Below are positions 45,255 through 57,211 of a stretch of DNA of 64,000 nucleotides, piece after piece; position 1 is the stretch's first letter, and the number at the start of each line of letters is the position of its first letter. The notes beneath the pieces are model-generated. The model searched no databases and was not told the origin of the DNA. It worked only from the letters and a program-made list of their open reading frames with translations. The position numbers and the translations under genes were made by a program. Source of the DNA: Dendrocalamus latiflorus (Eukaryota > Streptophyta > Magnoliopsida > Poales > Poaceae); the NCBI GenBank assembly GCA_017311315.1, contig CM029644.1:31453606-31517605 (forward strand), read 5' to 3'.

Positions 45255-45452
45255 GCTTAGCCCTTCCACTCCGAAGCCGTCGGGTATCCGGCCGGAGATG
45301 AGGTTCTTGCTGACGGCCAAGAACCGGAGGTTTGGGCACGACGCGAGGGACTCCGGGAGCTCGCCCTCGACGCGCCCTGGCACGAACGAGAGCTCGGTGA
45401 GCGCGGTCAGCCGGCCCAGCGCCGGGTCGACCCGCCCGGACAGCCCCGGCGA
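45255..45452 (-). pseudogene. Captured leucine-rich-repeat fragment
   Basis: The frame reads SPGLSGRVDPALGRLTALTE, then GRVEGELPESLASCPNLRFL and KNLISGRIPDGFG, about two and a half plant LRR units (LxxLxxNxLxGxIP type) as in receptor-like kinases. It ends with a stop at 45252. It lies inside the Harbinger-type element, so it was probably captured from a host LRR gene. Confidence 0.7.
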
Positions 45453-45465
45453 TCCCGCCCTCGGG

Positions 45466-45650
45466 CCGCGCGGGTGGGGGCGGAAAAGGGGCGGCGCGGG
45501 TGGGGGGCGGAGGCGCGGGTGGGGGCGGAGAAGGGGCGGCACGGGTGGGGGGCGGAGGCGCAGGTGGGGGCGGAGAAGGGGCGGCGCGGGTGGGGGGCGG
45601 AGGCGCGGGTGGGGGCGGCGCTGGGGGCGGAGAAGAGGCGTGCAGGTGGG
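45466..45650. repeat. G-rich minisatellite
   Basis: Units of about 36-40 bp built from gcgcgggtgggg(g)cggagaag repeat four to five times. The Pro-rich minus-strand frames over it are compositional. Confidence 0.85.
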
Positions 45651-45932
45651 TGGGCGGAGAAGAGAAGTCGGAGAAGGAAAAAAGAAATCCAATCGGTGTG
45701 GAGGAGAGGAATTGTGTAATGGTAGTGGTGGGTAATTTTTCACCAACTCCACGAGGAGTTTGGAAACCTTTGTTTGTGGAGTACCCCTTGAGGAGCTCCA
45801 TAAAAAACGTGGAGTTGGCCTCTAACTCCACCTTTTTCTTGGAGCAGAGTTTTTGGAGTTAGACCTGTTTGGTTGGCGAAGTTGGGAGCGGAGCTGGAAA
45901 AATTGGGCAGAGCAGTCCCAAACAGGCCCTTA

Positions 45933-48792
45933 AAAAGTGAATTATGGAGAAATGTTCATATAAATGACATGGTATCTATTTTTAAAAAAAATAGCCTCTA
46001 AATAATTGTTTTTGTAAATCTAGTCCTATTCATAAGCTTGGTAGTCGTGATAAATGATACATGTTACCTATAACGCTACATAAGCTTATAGATGATGAGC
46101 TATAGTCGCTCAGCACTAGGAGCTGCTAAGCCCCTATGTGCGACAACAAAAGCTACTATGCCCCCTGCAGTAGCAAATTAGCAGCCATGATTAGTGCTAA
46201 TTAAATACGATTAATACTAAATAAATACCATTAACACTAATTAAATCATGTGTGATATTTGAAATGAGGACAACAAGCGACCTACCGAGTTATGGAAGCT
46301 TGACAGGTGCATGCCAAGCTACTATAGCTTAGTAGATACTTGTCGGGCACAGTAGATCCAAAGAGAGACTAGATTTGCAAAAATGGACATCCATAGATCA
46401 AATTTGAAACAAAAAAATAGCTACAAGCCTATAATATCATTTGTATGAATAGTTGTATTATTGAGCGGCTTAGAGATGAAGTTTTTACTGTTCTAGCTCC
46501 TGGTGGTTCTTTTTTGTAAGTCTAGCCTCTTGCGCGGTTATTTTGTATTTTTAGACCCTTTCGGAGAGCGGATTCTTCGGTGGCCGACGCGTGGCCATTT
46601 CAGCGGCCGTGGAGCGTGGAACGCTTGCAGGGGGTGCCAAGGCTATGTAGTCGTGTGTCGAGTATTCATGCGTTCGAGTGTGCAGTCGTGTGTTGAATAC
46701 TCGTGTGTTCGTGTATTATGTAGCCACGTGTCGAGTACTCATGTATTCAAGTACTCGAAGTAGTGGTCGACGTACCGTGATTGAGGCGCTATAGTCGAAG
46801 TGCCGTGGTCAAAAAGTCATGGTCGTAAGTCGTACTCGTAACAGTACTGTAAGGACCTCCTACAGCCTCGGTGTCTACACAAACGTTCCATACTCCACGA
46901 TCGCTGAATTGACTACACGCCGGTCACCGAAAAATCTATGCTTTAGAAAGAATCAGAAACACAAAATAACCACATAGAAGATCAGACCTAAAAAAAGTGT
47001 CACCACATGCTAGAACATTAAAAACTTCCGTAGAGCTAACCTGTACTCCACTATCATTCCAGGTCAAGTTTGTCTTTCCCTACGCGACTGTAGGATTGAA
47101 TTGAAGCCATACTCACCATTTCACCGTCACTAACCTCGCAGCCGTACTAAGTACGCATGTCAGAATTGAAGGTGCCGTAAACCAAACTCGAGAACTTGTG
47201 TTAGCCTCTGTTTGGAACGGAGAACAGGAATTTGGGAGGAACATACTAATTTCTACAAAATTCTTATTCTTAATTTGAAATGGAATATTAAAAGCATTGC
47301 TAATATAAAAAAATTGTACTACTAATTAGATATAGTTTCTTTCTACAAGACGATGTGAGCAACTACAAAGTAACGCAAACTCACTTTTGAAAGAAAAAGT
47401 GGTACTACTGCAACTTACTTAAGTTCGACAGTAACTGTAGAAAAGTTTACTTCTCTTTTGCGAGGGAAAATTTGTAGGGGAGTTTACCATTCACCCAGAC
47501 CAATGGGCTTTACCGGCCGCAAGATTTTTGACACTCACACGGACATCGAAAAATGTCTGAAAGCTTTTTGTTTTTTATGGATTTTTCTGCAAAGGCTCGC
47601 GTCGCTGCTTCCTGAGTAGGTCGAAAGTGACAAGATTGGGGCATTGAGCCCATCTGCTGATCTGCATGTGAATGTACTGTCTCCCTGTTCATGGCAAAAG
47701 GCTAGTACAAAGCTATTCTTTTTTACTGAAAGTACACGGGTGGTTGAGTAGTTCTTTTCAGTTTGTGTGGCTGGAGTGTGATGGTGTGATTAGCCTACCT
47801 GAATGTTTCTACAATCGTGCAAGATGATGTGAAAATTGATTGCAGGATATGCGTCACCATCTGGCCAAGGTACCGGCACTTATTTGCAATCGTATGTTAC
47901 CGTCTACAGTAAAAAGAGCTAGTAATTTACAGTCATGTACAATTTAAGACTAGTTTATCTTGCTCGGCAAGTATGTCTATTGAACAGTAATTGACCTACC
48001 TTAATATTCAGTTGTTTCCCTCCAAAGAAAGAGCATCAATATGGATGCACTCTGAACATAACAACCATATATTAACCAGAATAAGAGGCGGATCCAATGT
48101 AGTTTAACACCTAAATTTTTTAGTAAAACATATTATATTTAGTAGATATATTTGACATATATATTGACAATTGGTACAAATACTTCATATTTATACCTCT
48201 AATAGATTTTAACCCACTCCTACTCCCAAACCTCCCTCTCCCCAATTCGTCTAAAAGACTATAACCCAACTAAAGGTTCAAGAAGGCTGACTAGAGGGGT
48301 AGGTGAATAGACAGTTTAAAATTATATTGGTCAAAATCAAGTTTTATACAGAATTTAAATTCAAAATAGCAAGTGGACGACGACGAGCGCCAAACGTGAC
48401 TTAGCCAGATCGGCTCTAGCTAGATCGTCAACAGCTAGGGTTCTAGGAGCTAGTTGGACAAGGGCACAGAAGCTAGTGTAAATACTTTGTTGTGGCCGGT
48501 TGGACAAGGAAGTTAGTGCCCTATTCTTTATTCTTGAGCTAGAAGTAAGCTTCCTCACCTCTTATGTGCATGTGTTATACTTAGTGAGCTTGGAAAGAAA
48601 AATCTTTATGCATGTGTTGTACTTTGTGGTAAATTTCGTATCCATTGAGTTTTGGTAGGTCAGAGGGGGTGAATGACTCTCCTATAATCTTCCCCAAGTA
48701 TCGACACAACCCAGCGGGGCTACCAGCACATGGTCTTACAGTCTCTAACTTGTTACTTTTGAAGGTTGCCAACTTTTAGACGGCTTAGAGAA
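45933..48792. other. Intergenic, no supported gene
   Basis: AT-rich and unique-looking with only short frames. Positions 46600-46850 contain imperfect gtgtcgagtactcatg / tcgtgtgtt words, suggesting a degenerate repeat. Around 48080-48230 a ggcggatccaatgtag start resembles a hAT-type end, but no partner end was found. Confidence 0.4.
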
Positions 48793-49146
48793 GTTGTGCT
48801 GACCCAATTCATTTAGGTTTATCTCAACGTGGATTAGAAAAATCAGCAAGTTTTCGAACATTACTGTAAAACATCGTGCATCAGTTGTGGTTTGTTTTCT
48901 TATGCTCATTTACATTCTTAAAATCTACATTCCTATAATTAAATTGATTACTTATCACTCTAGAGGTGAAAACTTTGACCTAGTTATAGCTTGTTAGTGC
49001 ACTTAGTTAAAACTAGATGATTTAAGTCTTAATTGAGCAAAATCGATTTGATTTACACCTCAGCATCTAAATTTTCGTTTTAGCAAAAGAAAAATTTAAA
49101 AACCTCTATTCACCCTCTCTAGTCGGTCTCCTCGACCTTACAACTA
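48793..49146 (+). repeat. LTR remnant, related to 4272-4628
   Basis: Collinear with 4272-4628 through ctcaacgtggatta, gaacattactgtaaaa, cgatttgatttacac and a ctattcaccctctctagtcg ending. It abuts the solo LTR at 49165 and has no internal region of its own. Confidence 0.55.
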
Positions 49147-49164
49147 CCAGGGTAGCAAGGCAGG

Positions 49165-52100
49165 TGTAACATCCCAAAAATTTAAATATGAAAAGTGTGA
49201 AGTTTTTGAATTATTCTTGCAGTGTATTTTATTTGAATTTGGAGTTTAAGGTATTCTTCTGAAATTTGGTTAAGGTTTCAAAAAGTAAAATTTCAAAAAG
49301 GAACAAACATGTTCGAATAATAGAGAATTAAAATTTAAAATACGAATATGAAAAGATGATCCAGCATAAAGAGAGAGAAACCCGAGCGGAAATATAAAAT
49401 CTCATTTTGAAAAGACTAGCATAAAAAGCAAACAAAACCCAAATTTGGGCATTCAAAAATTTATATATACAATTTATGGCAAAAATTTAATAAAATCAAA
49501 ATAAAGGACTATTATAATTTGTATCAAGATAATTGAGCCAAACATGCAAACTCCAAAAATCAATAGGACCTAATGCAAATTAAATTTTAACACAAAAATC
49601 CAAAATCCAGAAAAATGCTTGGGCCTCTCTTCCTTTTTCTTCCCTTTTCTCTATTTTCCTTTCACTTACATGTGGGCCCCACTCTTTTCTTTCTCTCTCC
49701 TTCCTTTTTCTTTCCTCTCTCCCGATCTCTTTCTCTGGCCTGGGGCCCCGATTGCCAGCGCCCCTCCCTCTCTCCTTTTCCCTTCCTTCCCCGAGCGCCC
49801 GCGCCACCTGTCCTTCCTCTCTGCCATGCGCAGCATCCCTCCGCCCCGTGGCAGCCATGCACCATCCCTCGCCCACGGTTTCTCCCCCGTCGCCATGCCC
49901 TGTCCGCGCGCATGTCACCCTCTGCCGCGCCCATCCCCTGCTCCACCACGCCCTGCACGCACCTGCCGCCGTCCCGTCGCGTCGTGCCGGCCGTGCCGCT
50001 GCCCCCACCGCGTCTGTCTCCGAGTAGCATGACCCCTCCGAGCTATAAGAAGGTCCCAGTTGCCCCCCCCTATCCCCCTGCGCCTCCCTTCTTGCCCCGA
50101 GCTCGGCTCCAGCTCCACCGCGCCACTTCTCCCCATTACCGGCCGCCGCTACCTCCTCTCCAATCCGGTGCCCCGGTACCTCCCCCATCCATCCAAGCGT
50201 GTTATCCCGTGCCACCACCCCCCAGATACTCCCCAAACGGTCCAACTAGAAAAGCGCGGTCCGAGCTCGCCGGAATTCCCATTTTCGCCATTGCCGGCCG
50301 TCGCCGCCATTCCCACCGCCGCCACCTCTTCGGTCGACTTCTGGCCAATTCCGCGCGGTGAGAGCGACGTCTTAGCACCCCGAAGCCGTCCCGACTTCCG
50401 GCCAACGCCCTCGCCGCCCGTACTTCACCGGCGCCGTGCGCATGCCTGCGCCGCCGCCGGCCCACGTCGCCGGCCCCCTCTGGCGTCTCCCCGGCTCGGC
50501 CGTTAGCTCGGTATGATCCCCCACCACTCCCTCCTGCTCACGCCTCCCCCATTTCCCTCTCTCTCCTCCCATGGCGCCGCCGCCCCGAGCGCACTTGGCC
50601 GCCGGCCGCATCGGGTTGCCGTTTGCTCGCCTCACCACCTCTCCGGTCAAAGCGTCGCCCCCATCCTCCTCCCTACCTACCCCGGAGTCCGTTTAATGGG
50701 TCGCGGCCTCCCTCCGGCTGCCCCCTCGCCGGCGACGCCGCCACCTACATCGCACGGTCTCCTCCCCTGTTTCCGGCTATTAGCCCCTTCTGTTGCCCAG
50801 CCACTGCCCACCCTTTTGAGCCTTAACTCCCTCCATCCAATCGGTAAAAGGGCATTAGCCCAGTGGTTATCTGAGCCGTGTAACACTCGGCCGATCGTGG
50901 GTTCGATCTCCCCAGCGGCCCTGTTAATTTTTGGTGTTAGGTTGATTTTGCCGGCCGACTGCTAGAGACCTTACTTGCATAATTGCCCTTATCACTCCTA
51001 GCCAATCGCGTAACACTGAGATCCCCGATGGCTAGCTGCACACGTTTAAGCCTCTTGAGCCCCTCAGGTCTTGTGCTCAAAACCAGCCAGCAGCACTTTA
51101 TTTCCCACCTTTTTGCTCTATTTATTTTGTAGCTCTTGTTAATGGATAAAAATCATGAAAAATTAAAGAATAGTTTAGAGAAGCTAATAAAATCCAACTA
51201 GGAGGACAATGAGATTATTATAATGTAAACTTGGATTAGTTTATGTATACGGTTAATTAGTATGATTGGAATAACAAGCTAGGAACCATACCCAAATGAA
51301 TACTAATTCAAATTGAGCTATGCCAAGTAATTAGGGTCACATAAAATGGTACATATCAAGCCTTGCTCATATTGCTAAGCTTGAACTAAAATTTGAAATA
51401 AGGTTAAACATAATAGTTAAAGTATGAGCAAGCTAATAATAGTGCCATTAATTAAATCTTGACACTAGTTTTAGTACATAATAGTATTAAGCATAATTGT
51501 ATATATAACAAGTTAGGACGCATATGAGTGAATCCTAATTCAACTTAAATTTAGCCTAGCTATGAATGAAGATACATAAAATATGATAATGGGATTAGTA
51601 GAGATTTAAATTTTAATTAATCACCATATATGAATGAATATTGAGCCCTTGCTATTTATCTTAACCTAATTAGTAAGTAAAAGCCTATATCAGATATTAA
51701 TCTAAAAACTTAAATAAAGATATCCAAATGTTATAATATCTTCGACTAAAAGATTTATAGAATAAGTACAGATCTCATTCATCAATCCAGGTTGCCTTTA
51801 TCATAACCTAAGTTGCAAGGAATACATACCCAGCCAGACTCATACTTCGCTACATAGGTCTACCCTAACTCATGGAACTTCCTTGATAAATACGAAAATA
51901 ATAAAAGAGGTTATTAATAAAAAGATCGAACTTCGTCTTTCTCCAATCGGCTATGTTTGACCACTTCTTCTCCAAAGTAAAATAATCCCTGTAGATACTT
52001 CCTCACTTATGATCCCTTATTATCCTAAAATTTTCCCTCACGGTAAAGCTATTCAGATAACTCGTTCTCTCACTCAAACCCAGCTACTGCTGTGTTTGCA

Positions 52101-53948
52101 ACACACTAAACCGAATCACTCTGCTATTCTCAAATCGTAATACATGTATAAAATAAATTAAACCGGCCATTTAAATTATTCAGATTTATTTGGATCTTTT
52201 GAGTTATTTGCCTTTATTTGTATTCAGTTATTTAGCACGTAATTAGATATCGGAGTCCTGAAGATCCAGCGGATCAAACGAGGTCAAGCTCAAAGTGAAG
52301 ATAGAGACCGAAGCTCAAGAAAGCATTGTGTGAGCTCAAGATCGCGGTAAATCGCGCCAGGCGAGTCAATACTTTGATCATGTTGAACCTACATTTCTGC
52401 AAATTACTTTGCTTTAAATTATCAAATTGCATGCAGTTATTTATATGCAAATACATGTTAATTTTAGACTCTAGTTATATTCCATTGTGTGCCTTGAATT
52501 AATATTACCCCTCCGTTGGAATATTTGAAGTCGAGAACCTTGTCGCCCTAGCAAAAATTATAATAATACCCTTTCGGAAATAAGTCCGTAATTATATGCC
52601 ATGCTTAGTAATGTTTAGGTACTCATGGGCGCGAAGGCGCCCAAGCATCACTTTAATCATGAGAAATTGATTTGGGCAGTCATGGTGGGAATGACTGGTA
52701 TATTTTGACAGGGTTATTTTATGCTCGCAAAACTCTTAAATTGCTTACATATCTGAGCGGATGGTTTGGGGGCTGGTATGTGGTGCGGTGGGAGCACAAA
52801 TTTTGAAGTGTGGTAGAACCACTCAGATAATACTAAGGACTGAATCTTGTGATGACCTCCTGATGTAAAACAGTACAACCACAAGTCTATAATGGGTACG
52901 ACCTAGCTGAATAACTTGCAAGGGTTTAGTTCAGACATCACCGAGGGAAGTGGGTGCCAGGGTGTACTGGTTTACTCACAGTGAGGCACAGGGTGTACTG
53001 TACTCGCACGGCGCAAGAGGGGGCTTCTGACTGTGGTGGTGTAACCCTTCAGCGGTGAAACCTCAGCGTGGGTGGTGTCTAGCTAGATCGGAGTAAGGTA
53101 AAGGCTTTGTGATAAATTATCTGGGTCTCATGCCTAAGGAAGCATGTTGGCAAAAAGGATAGTTCATCTCTTGTGGTGAAAGTGTACAAACTCTGCAGAG
53201 TCAAAACTATTCGAATAGCCGTGCCCACGGTCATGGGCGGACATGGGAACTTACTCGAGTTAGTTCTATTTCAAAATGTTTTGTGGGTGGGAATGGAAAA
53301 GTGAAGGGCGAAGGACTGCCCTGGTTTGGAATTGTCCTGGGTGTCATCCCAGTGGTAAGTTAAGCGGCTATAACGCTGAAGAAATTGCTATATGGTGCAG
53401 ATGCCATGTAACGGTGGATGGAATCTGAATCGATATTAATGCATTTCCTTGTACATTATGATTTGGTTCAAACTGCTAGGTCTTAGGGATTTTTAAGTAA
53501 TTGTATTCAAAAGCACTCTACGCAAAAATAAAATAACCCGAGCCTTCCTTTGATAAGCCATGCATACTATTTAATTGCATTCTGTGTATTGGCTCGCGGA
53601 GCACGGGGTCGGAGTGCTCATGCTCGCTTTTGCAACAAAAAAATTCAGAATCAGGAAATCAAATCACCTCGCCTCAGAAGATGAAGATGTCAAGGGCTAG
53701 GTCGCGAACCTCCAGTTGGCTGCCTGTGGGCATGTCCTGAAGGTCCCACCTGTGTGCTTCGTTCTTCTGCTGCTGCAATTTATTGATTTCGGCCTAATCG
53801 GCCCATGAGTAAGTCTACTATTATATTTACGCTTCCGCATGATATGTACTTGATATTCAGAACTGTAATCTGTGAGCACTATCTACTGATCCAGGGAATA
53901 GTGCGGTGGAATCACAGTGGATTTGGATTGAAAAATCCGGGTCTGACA
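49165..53948. mobile_element. 4.8-kb solo LTR of a large Gypsy (Tekay/Del-like) element
   Basis: Starts TGTAACATCCCAAAAATT and ends CCGGGTCTGACA, with the 5-bp duplication gcagg on both sides (49160-49164 and 53949-53953). No internal gag-pol and no second copy of the end sequences lie inside, so this is a solo LTR formed by LTR-LTR recombination, or a single very long LTR. Length and termini resemble the long LTRs of the Tekay/Del chromovirus lineage, which I infer from memory. A GC-rich Pro-coding block (about 49600-50850) and AT-rich remainder carry no supported gene. Confidence 0.85.
50848..50925 (+). other. tRNA-like A-box/B-box segment in the solo LTR
   Basis: ttagcccagtggttatctg near 50855 resembles a Pol III A-box and gggttcgatctccc near 50899-50912 a B-box, about 45 bp apart. 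It does not fold as a full tRNA that I can draw and lacks a clear acceptor stem. It may be a SINE head captured by the LTR. Confidence 0.45.
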
Positions 53949-54286
53949 GCAGGCTGTGCACTTCGACAACAATACAAGTGTGTCCCTATTTTCAGGTTCT
54001 AAATCTCATATTCTCAATTCAACAATTTTTCTTAATGTTTTGTAGTTTTTATGAATTACTTGAGATGTTGTCTCTACTACGAACAATTTATATTTTAATT
54101 TTTGCTATTATAAACCTCTACTTTTTTATTAAATAATATTTTATATTGACTCTGAACATTTATACCAAAAATTTTAGATCCGCCACTGTCTTGAATTTTG
54201 CCTCCCTCGATTGGTGGAGACATAGGTGTATACCTCACCAGCTAAATTCAAATCCTCTTCGACGCAAGCCTGGATGACTATTTTGC
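53949..54286. other. Degenerate repeat DNA between solo LTR and LINE
   Basis: Continues the sequence interrupted by the solo LTR. At 54178-54190 agatccgccactg resembles a hAT-type right end, but the matching left end and duplication were not found. AT-rich, no gene. Confidence 0.4.
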
Positions 54287-55560
54287 TTCTTTTTTTTTTG
54301 ATAAAGAAGAACATGTCTTCCATTAACTATTGACTCTGGACAAATCGCCCGAGACCAAGGCAGTCACAAAGGCGGGGACTTGGTTCATGAACATCGCTGA
54401 ACCCGAGCAAACAACACTCGCCCCATACAGAGCTAGGCTATCAGCCACTTTGTTGCATGATCTTGGGCACGCCCGGATCACACAATACTCAAACGTCTCC
54501 GCAATGAAGTTTCTGATCTAACGGAGCAAAACCCCGTCGACACTCCTATCCAATTCCGTTGAGGTCAGCCCTTTTTGCAGATTTGTTGCATCTGTTTCGA
54601 GAATAATCCGGCTCATTCCCAACTCAGCAACACGACGAAGGCTCATCAACACTGCCTGCGTTTCAGCATGCAAAGGACTCGAAACTCTCTCCAGCCTCCC
54701 ACAGCCCCCTTCCAGGAATTCACCATTTTTGTCACGCGCAACAAAGCTCCATCCGCCCTCTTGTGTATTGGCCTTGAAAGATGCATCTGTATTGATTTTG
54801 TATATGTCCTCCGGAGGGGGTTCCCACTTCCAGGATCCATTCGCTCCCTTCTGGCATTTTGTTTTTTTCAGCTTTTCAAACTCCTTAACATAATAGTCAA
54901 TCAAGGAGCATATTTCTGGACCCGAGGCTCTTCTTTCTCCTGCATTGACTTTGTTTCTTGCTGTCCACCAACGCCACAGAAAGACCCAAACCTGCAGCTG
55001 GATCCCCACATCAAGACTCCATATCGTTTGCACCGTTTCTTTTGCCGTCCGACAACTAACAAGTTGTGAACGCACTTGCTCCAGCCTCATCAGCCGCCAG
55101 CACTCTTTCACTTTTTTACATTTCAAAAAAAGGTGACCACAGTCCTCATCAACTCTATTGCACATCGGGCAGATTGTGTCACGTTTAACGCCCCTCTGAG
55201 CTATGTTCCTCATAACAGGCAAACTGTATGTTCTCGTTGAATTTAGCAGCAGGCCTCGGTGGTTACGACCCAAAAGCTTTCAAATGTAAGAAACATATTC
55301 ATTGCAGATTCCCAGCTACCAACCGGATGGAAACTCCAAAACAAATCACTCCCGATTAGTTATTGCACCAGCCAAGAACTAAGCCCTCCTCCAAACAGTG
55401 GGCCTGCGCTGCACGCGAGATGTCCCCGTTCCAGCCTGAAAGGATCCCTCCCCCAACTGGGCCCTGTAGCAGAGGAAGACGGAAGACGCAAACGACAGCT
55501 CGCCACCCCGCTAAGAAAACAGTGGCGATCCTTTTCATTTGGCTCGTCTCGAAGTTTTTC
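54287..55560 (-). mobile_element. 5'-truncated LINE (non-LTR retrotransposon)
   Basis: The minus-strand coding end carries a zinc-binding reverse-transcriptase tail and an RNase H-like domain, and a T-rich tract on the plus strand at about 54287-54299 marks a short poly(A) tail at its 3' end. No endonuclease or reverse transcriptase catalytic region is present, so the element is truncated at the 5' side near 55560. The 5' boundary is approximate. Confidence 0.7.
54518..55273 (-). pseudogene. LINE ORF2 C-terminus (zf-RVT and RNase H-like)
   Basis: 251-codon frame. Residues about 30-65 have C-x2-C-x5-C-x-H-type spacing in ICPMCNRVDEDCGHLFLKC, the zf-RVT region. Residues about 150-250 read INTDASFKANTQEGGWSFVA, then HAETQAVLMSLRRVAELGMS and ILETDATNLQKGL, the plant RVT_3 RNase H-like fold with the expected Asp, Glu and Asp. 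It ends at 54518. The upstream ORF2 sequence, including the YADD region, is missing. Confidence 0.85.
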
Positions 55561-55795
55561 TAGTCCGTTTGGCATAACTCTAACTCCGAAATCTATACTG
55601 AATTTGTGTTTGTTGACTAAATTAAAGTGATTTAAATATTTTTATTTAATATATAATATAAATAAAATAAGTCATGTAAATGTACTTAACATGCCTGCAA
55701 CTTTAGATCCAGCATTTCCTAGAGCTACAGATAACCAACTCTAAAAAATCAACAGATTTTCTAGAACTAGAGCTCAGTCAAACAGGATCTACATC
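55561..55795. mobile_element. Possible MITE
   Basis: The left edge agtccgtttggcataactct is similar to the reverse complement of the right edge, atcctgtttgactgagctct, with an AT-rich interior of about 180 bp. No convincing target duplication was seen. Confidence 0.3.
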
Positions 55796-57113
55796 GTACC
55801 TACTCTCTGCCTAAGCCTCCCCTGCACACGCAACGCCAAGACCAAGCATTGGGAGGCGTATATGTACGCTTTACACTTCATGCTACGCTGTTAACAATCC
55901 AGTGGCGCCCGTCCTGATGTTATGCGTACTCGTAGTTACATTGGCCTGACTTATATATTAGAATATTTATTTTAAAATACATAACTAAATAATTATAAAG
56001 TTAATAAAATAAAGTCATATTATTTTTAAAAAATCTACCCTATTTTTAAATCCCCGTGGCCTATCCAACCAAATCTGTTAAATGGTACTATATTCATTTA
56101 TTTTGTTGTATAGAACCAAGTTGACATTAGGATAGAGCTATTCCATCGCACCAACTAGATAGTACGACCCTCGAGGCCCATTTGCAACAAATGATTCTTC
56201 ACATGAATTCATATTAATTTTGTTATAGCTCTCGTGTACAATTCATAGAAAATTTACGTTCGAAACTCCAAGGGTTACAAGGTTTCGTTCCTCAAATTAA
56301 ACATGCAATGACATATCGCACACTTGCGTCGAGACAAATTGCATGGAAAAAAAAATCTCATAAACTAAAACGTTCCTAAGGGGCTCTGATTTCTTAACCG
56401 TTATTCTTTTCAAATGCAACCACGTCGTTTTCTATCAGACGGTGACATTTTGACAGGATATCACATCACATAGCGTAAGAAAATTATCCAAAATAAACAA
56501 GGAGACGAGATTGGCAAATCCAGAGGAGGGTTAAGCTAAACTGGTAAAGGGGCTGCTCCAATCAACTGCTGGCCAAAATTATACTAGCTTTTTCTAAGTT
56601 ATCCTATTAAAGAAAAATAAAAAAAATAAGAAAAAACACCATTATATCCCACGGACAATATAAAGAAAAAACTAAAAAACGAAAAAAATTAGAATTAAAA
56701 TCAATATATTCTAAATAATTTCCAGTTTGAAAAAGCTGAAAACCAGAGGCGAGATGGCTTGAGGCCGGGCCAAAGCAGGACGACAGTGCAGGGCGGCTTA
56801 AGAATCCGAGAAAGCTTTCGGAGGAAGCTCCCAAGTGACTGTGACTCACCGAAGACTCCAAAAACCATCCGCAGCTGTAAGCCCGTTGGACAGAGACTGC
56901 GAGCGAGTGGTTGGCGCAGCGAGTGTGTGCGCGAGAGATTTGGCGTAATCCCTGTCGCTTTCGCTCCGCGGCACGCCTCCAAAAACCCGAGGGGGTCCAA
57001 ATCCTAACCACCGCCCAATCCCATTCCCACTCCCCCCATCGCGACCCTTCCACCGCACGCCAGATCGGTGGCGCCTCCCGCGGCGGTGGCGCTCGGGGCT
57101 GGAAGCGGATCCA
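55796..57113. other. Intergenic and promoter region of the RhoGAP gene
   Basis: AT-rich to about 56700, then rising GC towards the gene, as expected for a promoter and 5' UTR. No clear TATA box could be assigned. Overlapping open frames on both strands here have no domain. Confidence 0.4.
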
Positions 57114-57149
57114 ATGCGGGTGGTGGTGGTGTTGCTGCTGCTGTGGTAG
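57114..57149 (+). promoter_or_regulatory. Upstream ORF 1 (11 codons) before the RhoGAP start
   Basis: ATG CGG GTG, then Val/Leu codons, ending TGG TAG. It lies 63 bp upstream of the main ATG and is likely in the 5' UTR if transcription starts before 57114. This could lower translation of the main frame. Confidence 0.5.
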
Positions 57150-57180
57150 CTGTGGCGGCGGCTTCGCTGTTTGCTGGCTG

Positions 57181-57195
57181 ATGCGGACGATCTGA
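57181..57195 (+). promoter_or_regulatory. Upstream ORF 2 (MRTI-stop) before the RhoGAP start
   Basis: ATG CGG ACG ATC TGA, ending 16 bp before the main ATG at 57212. The very short spacing leaves little room for re-initiation, so it may matter for start choice. Confidence 0.5.
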
Positions 57196-57211
57196 GGAGG
57201 AGGAGGAGGGG

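Larger units (their letters stand above)
44265..45929. mobile_element. Non-autonomous PIF/Harbinger-type transposon
   Basis: The left end gggtctgtttgggactgctc and the reverse complement of the right end gggcctgtttgggactgctc match for about 40 bp with few differences, continuing through tttttccagctc. The 3-bp duplication tta flanks it (44262-44264 and 45930-45932), the classic PIF/Harbinger target. At 1,665 bp it has no complete transposase. The interior includes an LRR-like fragment and a G-rich minisatellite. Confidence 0.88.

Noticed and set aside
49615..50361. 248-codon Pro-rich plus-strand frame and its antisense partner
   Set aside because: Open on several frames of both strands in a GC-rich part of the solo LTR, with no domain and no splice logic.
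48083..54190. A hAT element spanning the solo LTR, from ggcggatcc at 48083 to ggatccgccactg-like sequence at 54190
   Set aside because: The termini are only loosely similar and no 8-bp duplication matches across the two ends.
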